A stretch of 51,698 bases of DNA, from the NCBI GenBank assembly GCA_964477125.1, contig CAYZCZ010000004.1, positions 1 through 51,698 on the forward strand. The letters run 5' to 3'. Origin of the DNA: DALYDK01 sp964477125. GTDB lineage: Bacteria > Patescibacteriota > Saccharimonadia > Saccharimonadales > CAIOMD01. Position 1 is the first letter of the stretch. Each line of letters starts with the position of its first letter. The position numbers and the translations under genes were made by a program. Under the pieces are notes generated by a model. The model saw only the letters and a program-made list of their open reading frames with translations. It did no database searches and was not told the origin of the DNA. Below, one piece after another: positions 24,714 to 34,195 of this stretch.

Positions 24714-26213
24714 CTAAGGTTTAAACACTAAGGCGCCACTTTGCAGGATAGGGGCACCAGATTTATCTTGGGTATAGGTATAAACAAAATTATAATCTCG
24801 GTCAAAGTACGGTGTAAAACTATTATTTGGTTGGCTAGCAATTAAATCCTGTCCATTAGTGCCATCGAATTCAAATATTTTAGCCATACCATTATCAACA
24901 ACTTTTAACCTGTGGCCATCCATCCATAGGGCTTTTTGGTCTTTGGCCAATTTATAGCTAACTGAGTACCTATAATTTGCTTTCAATTCTCCATCGTAAA
25001 CGACAAACTTACTACCGCTTTGAACTGCTATAAACCTTGCGTTATCGGAAAAAGAGACAAACATTGGATTATCTAGTGGCAATGTGTAGCGTGTTTTAGC
25101 AACATTTCCAGAGTTGGCCTCAACATTATCTAGTGGATTAGCATAAATTTTAATTTTATTATCACTAGATGATGAGGTCACGTAATACCAAGTGCCATCA
25201 AATTTTGCCATGTCTAACTGATAGTTTCCGGCTAAATCACGCACTATGGGCTGTAGATTGTACAGTTTATTTATATTATCCGATACCACTACCTTTGCTA
25301 ACCCATCGGCAGTATTCGTATACGTAACATACAAAACCAAATCATTGCCATATGGCTTGAACGCAACGACACCATCAGCTACCTTCACGGCTTCACTTAC
25401 ATTTTTACTATCCCTATGAGTTAATTCACCTGTAATAGAGTTTAATAAATAAAATTTATTCGGCTTTTTATCCCTTAAGACTACCTTAAAATCATTATTT
25501 AGACTCAAGGTTTTGGTTACACTAATAGAATTATCAGGTTTTTCACGATCAAGAACTATATAATTCTTTTGGCCACTAGCCAGAGTTTGCAACAGTAGCA
25601 GATGCTTATTATCATCGGCCCATTCAACTGGCTGGAAATCGCCATAGGACGACGGTGAACCCACTAAAATACTTGGCGGGATAGTAACTACCTGGTTAGC
25701 AGTAGCCGTATTATCCGTTCTAGTAGTATCAAATACACTAAAATCAGCTTGTTGGCCTGCTGTTTTTGATATAACCCAATGCCTATCAGGTGATTCACTT
25801 GCCCATATTGGCATTGCATTATATGTTGCCATAGATTCGGTTTTTATTGTATTTGGTATTAGTTTTGGGTAAACAAAATACCTAACAGCACCCCCAAGCA
25901 ATGTAAATTTTTTAGACCATTCCCGGTAATTATCTGCCTTTAGTTTTAAATCATATTCTCCTTCGTTTAAATCTAGCCGGGCGGTAGTTTTGTTTTTTAA
26001 CTCACCATTCAAATATATATCGGCTGAAACTGGCCGTGATTCAACATTTACTAATCCATTCTGAACTAAACCTTTTCTATTGCTTAATTGGTAGCCCTGA
26101 ACTAATAAAACAAAAATAAATGTACCTAGGAGTACAGCAATAGCTATTAAAAAATAGCCCGAAATAAACCTAAGCGTTCTGTTACGCTTTTCTTCCGGCG
26201 TTAAAAATTCCAT
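24714..26213 (-). CDS. Membrane-anchored PEGA-domain protein with propeller-like region
   Basis: This 499-residue protein has a single membrane segment near residues 15-38. Immediately outside it lies a PEGA-type beta domain: VNVESRPVSADIYLNGELKNKTTARLDLNEGEYDLKLKADNYREW. The remaining 380 residues are rich in beta strands with repeated DNKHLLLLQ, NARFIAVQSG-like blades, consistent with a beta-propeller. PEGA domains are common in surface proteins, probably for carbohydrate or envelope binding. It converges with the sortase gene, with 13 bases between stops. Specific role unknown. Confidence 0.7.
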   Translation of the reverse strand: MEFLTPEEKRNRTLRFISGYFLIAIAVLLGTFIFVLLVQGYQLSNRKGLVQNGLVNVESRPVSADIYLNGELKNKTTARLDLNEGEYDLKLKADNYREWSKKFTLLGGAVRYFVYPKLIPNTIKTESMATYNAMPIWASESPDRHWVISKTAGQQADFSVFDTTRTDNTATANQVVTIPPSILVGSPSSYGDFQPVEWADDNKHLLLLQTLASGQKNYIVLDREKPDNSISVTKTLSLNNDFKVVLRDKKPNKFYLLNSITGELTHRDSKNVSEAVKVADGVVAFKPYGNDLVLYVTYTNTADGLAKVVVSDNINKLYNLQPIVRDLAGNYQLDMAKFDGTWYYVTSSSSDNKIKIYANPLDNVEANSGNVAKTRYTLPLDNPMFVSFSDNARFIAVQSGSKFVVYDGELKANYRYSVSYKLAKDQKALWMDGHRLKVVDNGMAKIFEFDGTNGQDLIASQPNNSFTPYFDRDYNFVYTYTQDKSGAPILQSGALVFKP

Positions 26214-26366
26214 AGTTATATTCTAACCCTACTTTGGCATATATTTTGTAAAATTAATGAGTTTTACACAGTTTCTGTAAAAATTTAGTTGCAATAATTG
26301 GTTGTTGAAAGCATAATATTACCAATAGCAGAAAAAACTAGTGCTTATTAACAGGTTGGAAACAAA

Positions 26367-27524
26367 TTGAAAAACGTCATAGAAATAAATGGTCGAAAAT
26401 ACGATGCCCAATCGGGTAAGCTTTTGGATGATTCCAAATCTAAAGCACCAGTTATTAAACCTACTCCCACATCAAATAACAACCAAGTTATAGATGGCGT
26501 ACAACGTGCTAACAATAATCCAGCCCACCAGGAACCAGCTAGGACTGTAAGACAAAAAACACCAATCACACCTAAAAATACTACCCCGAACACTTCTCGT
26601 AGAGTGGTTGATGGTTTTAGGAAAAAAACCCAAAAATCTACCACCTTATCACGCAAAGTTGTTAAAAACCCACATAAGCAGGCGCCTAATATTCACGCTA
26701 AAAGTACACCAAATACACTAACTGAGGCCGTAACTACCAACCCAGCCAAAACTACTTTCTTTAAAAAAGTACCAGAGGCTAGACTTGCTAGAGCTATGAG
26801 CCAAAAAACTAGTTCGGTCATTTCAAAGTTTTCTAAAGACATATCTGCTGTGAAACCAGTGCTTAACCACAACCTAAAAGTCAAGAAACCAGAAACACCG
26901 CATAAATCTGTTAATAGTGCTTATACTGCATCTGTCCAGCCAAATTTGCAGAAGCAAGTATTCCAACATAACGTTAGCACCCAAACTACTCATAGGCATG
27001 AAGCAGTAAATGTAGCAAAAAGTGAGAGTGCACCCGTCCATAAAAAAGTAGCCCATACCGTAGCCCGTAAAAGATACATGACCGGTTTAGTAGCAGCCTG
27101 TTTTGCGTTTTTACTTCTTGGCGGTTTTATTGCCTATCAAAAAATACCACAAGTAGCAGTTAGAGTCGCTGCCAGACAAGCTGGTTTTAGCGCAAAGGTA
27201 CCTACGGCAATACCTAGTGGATTTTCCTTTAAAAGTCCAATAAAAACCGAAAAAGATAGCTTAACTATTTCATATAATTCCAACACTGACTCTAGAAATT
27301 TCATGGTTACTCAAAAACCCACTACCTGGACAAGTGAATCATTGCTTAGTAGTTTTCTAGTTAACAGTAAGCGCCAATACCAAACTTATTATGATAAGGG
27401 TCTAACAGTATTTGTTTACGACACAAGTAATGCTACTTGGGTAGACAAGGGAATTTGGTACACAATAGAAACTGATGGCTCACTTTCAAGTGAACAAATC
27501 CTATCCATAGCCTCTTCTATTTAA
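26367..27524 (+). CDS. Lys/Thr-rich single-pass membrane protein (DUF4367-like C-terminus)
   Basis: It starts at TTG (26367), supported by AGGTTGGA a few bases upstream, and begins KNVIEINGRKYDAQSGKLLDD. About 235 residues of basic, Pro/Thr/Asn-rich sequence follow, then a membrane segment (about 238-258). The external part (VAVRVAARQAGFSAKVPTAIPSGFSFKSPIK) resembles DUF4367 domains, often found in anti-sigma-factor or sporulation-type membrane proteins. The basic cytoplasmic region may bind DNA or RNA. It ends overlapping the next, convergent gene by 4 bases. The function is not known. Confidence 0.65.
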   Translation: MKNVIEINGRKYDAQSGKLLDDSKSKAPVIKPTPTSNNNQVIDGVQRANNNPAHQEPARTVRQKTPITPKNTTPNTSRRVVDGFRKKTQKSTTLSRKVVKNPHKQAPNIHAKSTPNTLTEAVTTNPAKTTFFKKVPEARLARAMSQKTSSVISKFSKDISAVKPVLNHNLKVKKPETPHKSVNSAYTASVQPNLQKQVFQHNVSTQTTHRHEAVNVAKSESAPVHKKVAHTVARKRYMTGLVAACFAFLLLGGFIAYQKIPQVAVRVAARQAGFSAKVPTAIPSGFSFKSPIKTEKDSLTISYNSNTDSRNFMVTQKPTTWTSESLLSSFLVNSKRQYQTYYDKGLTVFVYDTSNATWVDKGIWYTIETDGSLSSEQILSIASSI

Positions 27525-28087
27525 TTTGTTATGGCCTCAGAATGACAAACATAACCACCTAGTATCTTACGTTTCGGTCCACTACAATGTTCTGTCATTT
27601 CTGTAATTTTATCAGTCATTTGCTGTATATCAGTATTAGCCGGCTCTATGATTTCGTTAATTTTCATGATAATTTCTTCAGTTTGATCGTTGACGTTATA
27701 GAAATTACTTAGCGCTATTACTGATTCGGCTGATGATCCCTCATTGCCAAACTCTTTTTCTACATCTATAGCCCCTAGCGTATGGGCTTCGAAGAAATCC
27801 TTTAAAGATACTGGCTCTCCGTTTGCATATCTGTTTAAAACCTCATTTAAAGGTTGTATATAAGCAAAACAAGCTCTCTTAATCTCAGCATTCTCTGTTC
27901 CTTGAGCAAACTCCATCATATTTACCACCACAGTACAATAATTATCAGCAGCAGCATCAATTGCTTCGCGACGTATAGCATTTAATTTTTCAATCAACGA
28001 ATCTCGGTAATCTTCATCCTCAGCTATTCTTTCGAGAAGACTCTTAATCTTTGGGCAACTTCTACATCTATATTTTTCTACTTTCAT
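27521..28087 (-). CDS. Uncharacterised helical protein with N-terminal Cys pair
   Basis: This 188-residue, mostly helical, acidic protein begins MKVEKYRCRSCPKIKSLLER with a CxxC pair near residue 8. Other Cys are scattered (CTVV, RACF, EHCSG, YVCHS), so a redox or metal role is possible but not supported by a known motif. No signal peptide or membrane segment. It overlaps the preceding gene by 4 bases in convergent orientation and is divergent from gltX. I do not recognise the family. Confidence 0.55.
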   Translation of the reverse strand: MKVEKYRCRSCPKIKSLLERIAEDEDYRDSLIEKLNAIRREAIDAAADNYCTVVVNMMEFAQGTENAEIKRACFAYIQPLNEVLNRYANGEPVSLKDFFEAHTLGAIDVEKEFGNEGSSAESVIALSNFYNVNDQTEEIIMKINEIIEPANTDIQQMTDKITEMTEHCSGPKRKILGGYVCHSEAITN

Positions 28088-28181
28088 AATAAATATACCT
28101 TAGTATATTATTTCCTATTTTGCAACAGTATGTCTAGGTATAATATAAGGTCACACCTATTAATGGTACAATATTGCCAAT

Positions 28182-29612
28182 ATGTCTAAAGTTGTTACAC
28201 GATTTGCCCCAAGCCCAACTGGCTATATTCATGTTGGAGGTATAAGAACCGCATTATTTGCGTGGTTACTTGCTAGGCAGAATCATGGCCAGTTTATTCT
28301 TAGGCTAGAAGATACCGACCAATCCCGTGAAGTTATGGGTGCCGATGAGCATATTATAAACTCAATTAATATGCTGGGCCTAGATTATGATCAAGGTCCA
28401 GATATTGGTGGACCTCATGCACCATATAAACAAAGCGAACGTTTACCCATATATAAAAAATGGTCAGAAAAACTTATTAAACAGGGAAGAGCATACGCAG
28501 ACCCATACAGCAAAGAAGAAATTGAATCATTTAGGCAACAAGCTAAAGACTCTAAAAAACCATTCTTATACCGTAATCACCGACCAGAAAACCCACCTAC
28601 GTGGGACGGTAAAACAGCCTTAAGATTTAAGAGTGATCCAAAAAGCTATAAACGCAACGATTTAGTTATGGGCGAACTTAGCACGGGCCCAGAAGTTATT
28701 GACGATTTCATTCTAATTAAAAGCGATGGTTTTCCTACCTATAACTTTGCTCATATAGTTGATGATGCCGAAATGGAAGTAACCCATATCTTTAGGGCAC
28801 AAGAATTTTTAGCAAGCATTCCTAATTACTTAAATTTATACGAAGCACTAGGTTTGCAAGCACCACAAATGGCAACCTTGCCCCATATTCTTGGGCCGGA
28901 TGGTAAGAAAAAGCTAAGCAAACGCGACAATGCTAAAGATGTTTTAGACTATTTGCGTGATGGCTATCTAGTAGAAACTATGATTAATTTTATCGCTTCA
29001 CTTGGCTGGAACGATGGTACCGAGCAAGAAATATTTACCAAAGATGAACTAATAGAAAAGTTCAGCTTAGATAGAGTCCAAAAATCTGGTGCAAAATTCG
29101 ACGAAAAAAGGTTGCTATGGATGAATGGCCAATGGATACGCAAAATTGATATCAAAGATTTGTATGATAGATGTTCCAATTACTGGCCTGATTCGGCAAA
29201 AAGTGCTAACGAAAAATATAAAATGAACGTGCTGAAAATTGCTAGTGAACGAATTAAAACACTATCCGATTTGCCCCAATTAACTAATTTTTTCTTTGAA
29301 GAACCAAAAATTAATTTAAGTCTAATCCAAGATAATAAACAGCTAGGAAAATTAACAAACCTTGAAATAATAAGCTTACTAACTAGTGCCCAAAACAAAC
29401 TTCAAGAAACTAACTTTACAGAGGAAAATATCACTAACAGTCTAAACGAGTTACTGGAAGAAACCGGTCAAAAGCCAGGCATATTATTTAGCTTAATTCG
29501 TATTAGTACTACATGGGCACAGTTTAGCCCAGGCCTTTCTGAATCACTATCTTTGCTTGGCAAAGAAACTACAATTTCAAGAATAAAAAAGACAATTGAT
29601 ACTTTAAAGTAA
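28182..29612 (+). CDS. gltX: Glutamyl-tRNA synthetase
   Basis: This class I synthetase charges tRNA-Glu, and possibly tRNA-Gln if the organism uses the amidotransferase route. The 476-residue protein has the HIGH-type motif FAPSPTGYIHVGG near residue 8, RLEDTDQSR, YNFAHIVDDAEMEVTHIFR, and the KMSKS-type motif KKLSKRDN near residue 246. A C-terminal helical anticodon-binding region follows. TACAAT ends 9 bases before the ATG, so the leader is absent or a few bases long. Confidence 0.96.
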   Translation: MSKVVTRFAPSPTGYIHVGGIRTALFAWLLARQNHGQFILRLEDTDQSREVMGADEHIINSINMLGLDYDQGPDIGGPHAPYKQSERLPIYKKWSEKLIKQGRAYADPYSKEEIESFRQQAKDSKKPFLYRNHRPENPPTWDGKTALRFKSDPKSYKRNDLVMGELSTGPEVIDDFILIKSDGFPTYNFAHIVDDAEMEVTHIFRAQEFLASIPNYLNLYEALGLQAPQMATLPHILGPDGKKKLSKRDNAKDVLDYLRDGYLVETMINFIASLGWNDGTEQEIFTKDELIEKFSLDRVQKSGAKFDEKRLLWMNGQWIRKIDIKDLYDRCSNYWPDSAKSANEKYKMNVLKIASERIKTLSDLPQLTNFFFEEPKINLSLIQDNKQLGKLTNLEIISLLTSAQNKLQETNFTEENITNSLNELLEETGQKPGILFSLIRISTTWAQFSPGLSESLSLLGKETTISRIKKTIDTLK

Positions 29613-29674
29613 AACTAGTTAAAATTGTCACTGCTTATGCTAAAATATATGGTATATAGGGATGAAAAACAGAA

Positions 29675-30919
29675 ATGGATGATTTTAAAAAACCAGCTAA
29701 AAAACTTCGCCTAGAACCTAGTGATAATTTTAATACTCCAAAAGTAAACGCTGATGACCACGATTTTTCACAAAATACACCACCCATACACGGTAATTTT
29801 GATATCCCAACAGTAAATTTAGATGAAATTCCACCACACAAAGAACCAAAAGAAGGCAAAATGAAAAACTTTTTTAATTGGATAGGTACTAATAAAAAAA
29901 TCTCAATTCCCGTTATAACACTCTGTTTAATTGCATTAATTGGGGCAGGTTATTTCTTTTTATTTAATAAAGATGAACAAAGCCAATCAACATCTACAAA
30001 AGCAGTTGTAGTTAAAAAACAGGAAGAAAAGAAGATAACTTCTCCCCTAACAGGTAGAACTTTAACTAATGCCGAGCTTGCCAAACGCCCAGTTACAAGT
30101 TTAATGATTGAAAATAGTCCCGACGCTAGACCTCAAAGTGGTTTAAGCGAAGCTGATATGGTTGTAGAGGCAATCGCTGAGGGTGGTATCACAAGGTTTA
30201 TGGCTGTTTACCAGGAATCACAGCCACAGTATATTGGTCCTATAAGAAGTTCTCGACCTTACTACCTAGATTATGCCTTACCTCTTGAATCTAGCTATGG
30301 ACACGTTGGAGGAAGTCCTCAGGCACTACAAGATATTAAATCATTAGGTGTCCGCGACCTAGACCAATTTTTTAACGCTGATACTTACTGGCGAATTACT
30401 GAACGATTTGCACCGCATAATGTATATACAAGTTTCGAAAAACTCGATAAAGCTAATCAGACGAAAGGTTTTACAAGCAGTAAATTTACCGGATTTGAAC
30501 GAAAACAAGACGTTCGGCAAACTCCAACAGCCAAAACAATTGATTTTGCAATTTCTGGTCCACTATATAGCCCTAGGTTTGAATATGACCAAACCAATAA
30601 TTCATACAATAGATTTCAAGACTCTGGACCCCACACAGATCAAAAATCGGGAAAGCAGATTTCGCCAAAAGTTGTTGTTGCCTTAGTTATAAATAGCGGT
30701 AACGACCCAGATGGTTACCACAGCGCCTATAACACGAGCGGTACCGGTGCAGTTTATGTATTCCAAGACGGGGTAGTAACCGAGGGTACTTGGTCGAAAA
30801 CAGATAGAAAAAGTCCTCTAGTCTTAACGGATAAAAATGGTCTTCCAATAAAGTTAAATTCAGGGCAAACCTGGATATCTTTAGTGGGAACCAGTAGCGA
30901 TATAACATACAAACCATGA
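29675..30919 (+). CDS. DUF3048 (YerB-like) membrane-anchored protein
   Basis: This 414-residue protein has a cytoplasmic Lys/Pro-rich N-terminus, a membrane segment near residues 78-98, and an external DUF3048 domain with SPLTGRTLTNAELAKRPV, MIENSPDARPQSGLSEADMVVEAIAEGGITRFMAVYQ and GPIRSSRPYYLDYA. YerB is the Bacillus relative; its biochemical role is not established to my knowledge. Its stop overlaps the histidine-kinase start as ATGA, so it may report an envelope signal to that kinase (inference from operon). TTGTCA-17-TATGGT upstream is a plausible promoter (29625-29653). Confidence 0.85.
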   Translation: MDDFKKPAKKLRLEPSDNFNTPKVNADDHDFSQNTPPIHGNFDIPTVNLDEIPPHKEPKEGKMKNFFNWIGTNKKISIPVITLCLIALIGAGYFFLFNKDEQSQSTSTKAVVVKKQEEKKITSPLTGRTLTNAELAKRPVTSLMIENSPDARPQSGLSEADMVVEAIAEGGITRFMAVYQESQPQYIGPIRSSRPYYLDYALPLESSYGHVGGSPQALQDIKSLGVRDLDQFFNADTYWRITERFAPHNVYTSFEKLDKANQTKGFTSSKFTGFERKQDVRQTPTAKTIDFAISGPLYSPRFEYDQTNNSYNRFQDSGPHTDQKSGKQISPKVVVALVINSGNDPDGYHSAYNTSGTGAVYVFQDGVVTEGTWSKTDRKSPLVLTDKNGLPIKLNSGQTWISLVGTSSDITYKP

Positions 30920-32445
30920 TCCAGTTATTAAATCCATTAAAAGAAAGTATTTGGCTTAAAATTTCCTTATCTTGTTTTGCTGTTAGTATGTTTGCAATAG
31001 GAATGTGGGTTTTAATAAATGATCTTATCAAAACTTCTAGCCCCTTGGTTTTTGGAGTATTAGCTATTTTACTATTATCAATCTGCCTTGTTCTTGGAAA
31101 AATTCTAGCTAGTTTTGCCATTAAGCCAACAGATTATTTGGCTAGGGCAGTCCTTACGGTAACCAACCAAGAGCATAATATTGACCCTCCCGAAATAGAT
31201 AGTCTTAGCAACCCCTCGAAAGAATTTTTGTCGGATATAATTAATAAAATATATAATTTTAGCTCAATAGATGTTAACCATGAAACAACCAATAGTGACT
31301 TGCCCTATTACAAGACAATCGCCAATACGCTACCGCTCCCAATTATTGCAATAAATAAAAATCAAGAGATAGGGTTCATTAACGAATCGGCCTTAAATTA
31401 TCTTGAACTACCCCTAGAGCACGTTATTGGAAAACCTGTTTATGATGTATTTAATATTTCATTCACATCTACAGACACTCTGGAGGCCTGGACAAGCACT
31501 ATTGCCGATAAAAGCGTATCAGCCACTGAAACCTGGCAACGTGTGCGTTTAACTATGCCAGACAATCGTCAAAAAAAATTCGATATGGTAGCTCATTACA
31601 GCCAAAATGACCCTACGGGTATAGAAATAATTCTTGCTATATACGACAGAACCCTACTATACGAACGTGACGACCGTGACCTAACTTTTGTATCATTGGC
31701 TGTCCATGAGCTTAGAACTCCTGTCACAATCCTTAGAGGTTATATAGAGGTTTTCGAAGATGAACTAAAGCCCAAGCTAGACAGTGAACAGGCTTCTTTT
31801 ATGCATAATATGAGTGCCAGCGCACAACAACTAACTTCTTTTGTATCAAATATATTGAATGTCGCTAGGGTTGAAGAAAACGCTTTAACTATGCAACTTA
31901 AAGAAGAAGACTGGGCGGATGTACTTAACCAAGTATGTAAAGATATGGACCTTAGAGCAAAAGTACATGGTAAAAAACTAATTTTGAATATTGCTGATGG
32001 TTTACCCAAAGTAGCAGTCGATAGAGTTAGCATCTATGAAGTTATTGCCAATATCATTGAAAATGCTATCAAATATACCCATACCGATGAAGAAATAATT
32101 ATTAATTCTTACCTAAAAGACGGAATGGTAGAAACAACTATTTCTGATAGAGGCGTAGGAATACCTAGCAATATAATAGCCCATGTTTTCGACAAATTCT
32201 ATCGTTCACATTCCAGCAAAAATAGTGTCGGAGGTACTGGGCTTGGGCTATTCTTGTCCAAGGCTATTGTAGAAGCACATAGTGGCCAAATATGGGTAAA
32301 AAGTAAAGAAGGTCAGGGTAGTACCTTTGGTTTTAGCCTCCAATTATACGAAAACATTGCAGATGAAATTAAAGATAATTCTAGCGGTGAAATTGTCCGT
32401 GGAGCACATGGCTGGATTAAAAATCATACATTATACAGGGGGTAA
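30916..32445 (+). CDS. Sensor histidine kinase with PAS domain
   Basis: This 509-residue protein has two membrane segments (about 12-35 and 43-65), a PAS-like domain (about 130-240, with IIAINKNQEIGFINESAL), a HisKA domain with phospho-acceptor His264 in LAVHELRTPV, and a HATPase_c domain with IIENAIKYT (N box), ISDRGVGIP (G1) and GGTGLGLFLSKAI (G2). There is almost no external loop between the two helices, so the input is probably membrane or cytoplasmic, or comes from the DUF3048 partner. The start overlaps the previous stop; the response regulator follows after 3 bases. Confidence 0.95.
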   Translation: MIQLLNPLKESIWLKISLSCFAVSMFAIGMWVLINDLIKTSSPLVFGVLAILLLSICLVLGKILASFAIKPTDYLARAVLTVTNQEHNIDPPEIDSLSNPSKEFLSDIINKIYNFSSIDVNHETTNSDLPYYKTIANTLPLPIIAINKNQEIGFINESALNYLELPLEHVIGKPVYDVFNISFTSTDTLEAWTSTIADKSVSATETWQRVRLTMPDNRQKKFDMVAHYSQNDPTGIEIILAIYDRTLLYERDDRDLTFVSLAVHELRTPVTILRGYIEVFEDELKPKLDSEQASFMHNMSASAQQLTSFVSNILNVARVEENALTMQLKEEDWADVLNQVCKDMDLRAKVHGKKLILNIADGLPKVAVDRVSIYEVIANIIENAIKYTHTDEEIIINSYLKDGMVETTISDRGVGIPSNIIAHVFDKFYRSHSSKNSVGGTGLGLFLSKAIVEAHSGQIWVKSKEGQGSTFGFSLQLYENIADEIKDNSSGEIVRGAHGWIKNHTLYRG

Positions 32446-32448
32446 ATT

Positions 32449-32862
32449 ATGGATATAAAATCAAACGGTAAAAAAATACTATGCATTGAAGATGAAAGTT
32501 TTATTAGTGAACTATATGCACGCGCACTTAGACGTTCAGGTTATGATGTCAATACACTTATCAGTGGACTAGATGGCCTCAAGGCAGCTCAGAGCGACGA
32601 ATACGACATTATTATGCTAGACCTCATGATACCCGGGATGACTGGCTTTGAGGTCCTTAGACAGCTTAGGTCTGGCGACAAACAAATTCGAGCAAAAATA
32701 CTTATCACAACCAATCTTGACCAAAGCGAGGAGTCACGCGAAGAGTTAGAATCAATCGCAGACGGCTACCTAATAAAAGCAGAGTTCACTCCCAGACAAT
32801 TAGTTAATATAATCAATGACATCTCGGAAGGTAAAACACCAAGCGATAATTACATGTCATGA
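32449..32862 (+). CDS. Single-domain response regulator (CheY-like)
   Basis: This 137-residue receiver domain has the acidic pair in CIEDESFISELYA, phospho-acceptor Asp58 in IMLDLMIPGMTG, the Thr in LITTNL and the Lys in GYLIKAEFTP. There is no DNA-binding or enzymatic output domain, so the signal is likely passed by protein contact. It lies between its presumed kinase and a DUF475 membrane protein, whose ATG overlaps its stop (ATGA). Confidence 0.94.
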   Translation: MDIKSNGKKILCIEDESFISELYARALRRSGYDVNTLISGLDGLKAAQSDEYDIIMLDLMIPGMTGFEVLRQLRSGDKQIRAKILITTNLDQSEESREELESIADGYLIKAEFTPRQLVNIINDISEGKTPSDNYMS

Positions 32863-33893
32863 ATATTTTTTTCAATAAGAATTCTCCAATAAGAATTTTT
32901 GCATTTAGTGTAATTTTCAGCATTATTCTATGCGGGCTCACTATCAAAGAGCTTGGTTGGGTTGTTTTTCCTGTGCTATTAACATTAATTGTAATAGAAA
33001 TAACATTTAGTTTCGAAAATGCAATTATTAATGCCAAAATCTTAACCAAATTAAATAAATTTTGGCAAACAATGTTCTTGACTGTAGGAATAGTTATTGC
33101 AATATTTGGTATGCGTATTGTATTCCCAATCCTAATTGTCTGCCTGGCTACAGGATTGGGCTGGAAAGAAGTGCTCGATCTAGCACTTAATAATCCTGAA
33201 GAATACTCAGCTAACTTAGAAAAGTCATACCCTTTAATTGCTGGTTTTGGTGGTGCATTCCTAAGCATGCTTGGTCTCCATTTCTTTTTAGATAGACAGA
33301 AAAAAGTAGACTGGATACGCCCAATTGAAGTCCCCTTAAGAAAGCTCTCCAGCGATTGGATGCCGGCAATATTGACCGCTGGATTAGTGGGCTTTTTCGC
33401 CTTAATGCCCCAAAATATACACAAAAGAGACACTATTGTTGCGGGGGCAGTAGGCATAGTTACTTTTATGGTAGTCCATGGTTTATCTGAATATTTTGGG
33501 AAAATTGAAAAAAAGACGACATCAAAAAAGAAAGACTATAAGCTTAGCGGCTTTGCAGGACTTTTAACATTTCTATACTTAGAGCTACTCGACGCAAGCT
33601 TTAGCTTAGATGGTGTGATTGGAGCCTTTGCCATTACTAACCAAGTGATCCTAATAGCAGTCGGCTTAGGCATTGGTGCTATTTGGGTCAGGTCTATGAC
33701 AGTATTTATGGTACGCAGAGGAACATTAGGAAATTATATATACCTAGAGCACGGAGCCCACTATACGGTTCTGGTCTTGGCGATGACTATGTTTGTTTCT
33801 GAGTTATACCATATACCAGAATCTATTGCCGGGGTCATAGGCATAATACTAATCGTTAGTTCAATAATAGCTTCTAAAAAAGCTAGGGCTTAG
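32859..33893 (+). CDS. DUF475 (TerC-like) integral membrane protein
   Basis: This 344-residue protein has about nine membrane helices and the DUF475 hallmarks: VIEITFSFENAIINAKIL early and LLDASFSLDGVIGAFAITN later, both with acidic residues within helices, as in TerC-type metal-related proteins. It is co-transcribed with the histidine kinase and response regulator through 4-base overlaps. A role in metal ion handling is an inference from TerC relatives. It overlaps the DUF5665 gene at its 3' end by 11 bases in convergent orientation. Confidence 0.87.
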   Translation: MNIFFNKNSPIRIFAFSVIFSIILCGLTIKELGWVVFPVLLTLIVIEITFSFENAIINAKILTKLNKFWQTMFLTVGIVIAIFGMRIVFPILIVCLATGLGWKEVLDLALNNPEEYSANLEKSYPLIAGFGGAFLSMLGLHFFLDRQKKVDWIRPIEVPLRKLSSDWMPAILTAGLVGFFALMPQNIHKRDTIVAGAVGIVTFMVVHGLSEYFGKIEKKTTSKKKDYKLSGFAGLLTFLYLELLDASFSLDGVIGAFAITNQVILIAVGLGIGAIWVRSMTVFMVRRGTLGNYIYLEHGAHYTVLVLAMTMFVSELYHIPESIAGVIGIILIVSSIIASKKARA

Positions 33894-34176
33894 GTACTGG
33901 AGCCCCGTTGTTTAATACATAAAGCAACTTGTCTAGAAATGGCCCAATTACTGGAGCATCGTTAAACTGAGTGAGCAACCATATTACTAAAGCTACAACA
34001 ATTGTACCTCCAATAAATATACCAAGCCCATAAATTACACCCTTGAAAAATGTGAACCAAAAGAAACGCAATTTATTAGCATGGTTGCTAGCAACTATAT
34101 CTTCCATCATACGGCCAATCTCTTCATAGTCAGCTGTTGAAAATTTGGCTTTTTCTATCTTATCCTTTTTAATCAT
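33883..34176 (-). CDS. DUF5665 small membrane protein
   Basis: This 97-residue protein has a charged N-terminus (KKDKIEKAKFSTADYEEIGRMMEDIV) and one or two closely spaced membrane helices (FFKGVIYGLGIFIGGTIVVALVIWLL), then FNDAPVIGPFLDKLL, which is the pattern I associate with DUF5665. Function unknown. It lies 19 bases downstream of the membrane protein gene at 34196 and is probably co-transcribed. Confidence 0.7.
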   Translation of the reverse strand: MIKKDKIEKAKFSTADYEEIGRMMEDIVASNHANKLRFFWFTFFKGVIYGLGIFIGGTIVVALVIWLLTQFNDAPVIGPFLDKLLYVLNNGAPVPKP

Positions 34177-34195
34177 CTATACTATTGTAAGTAGT

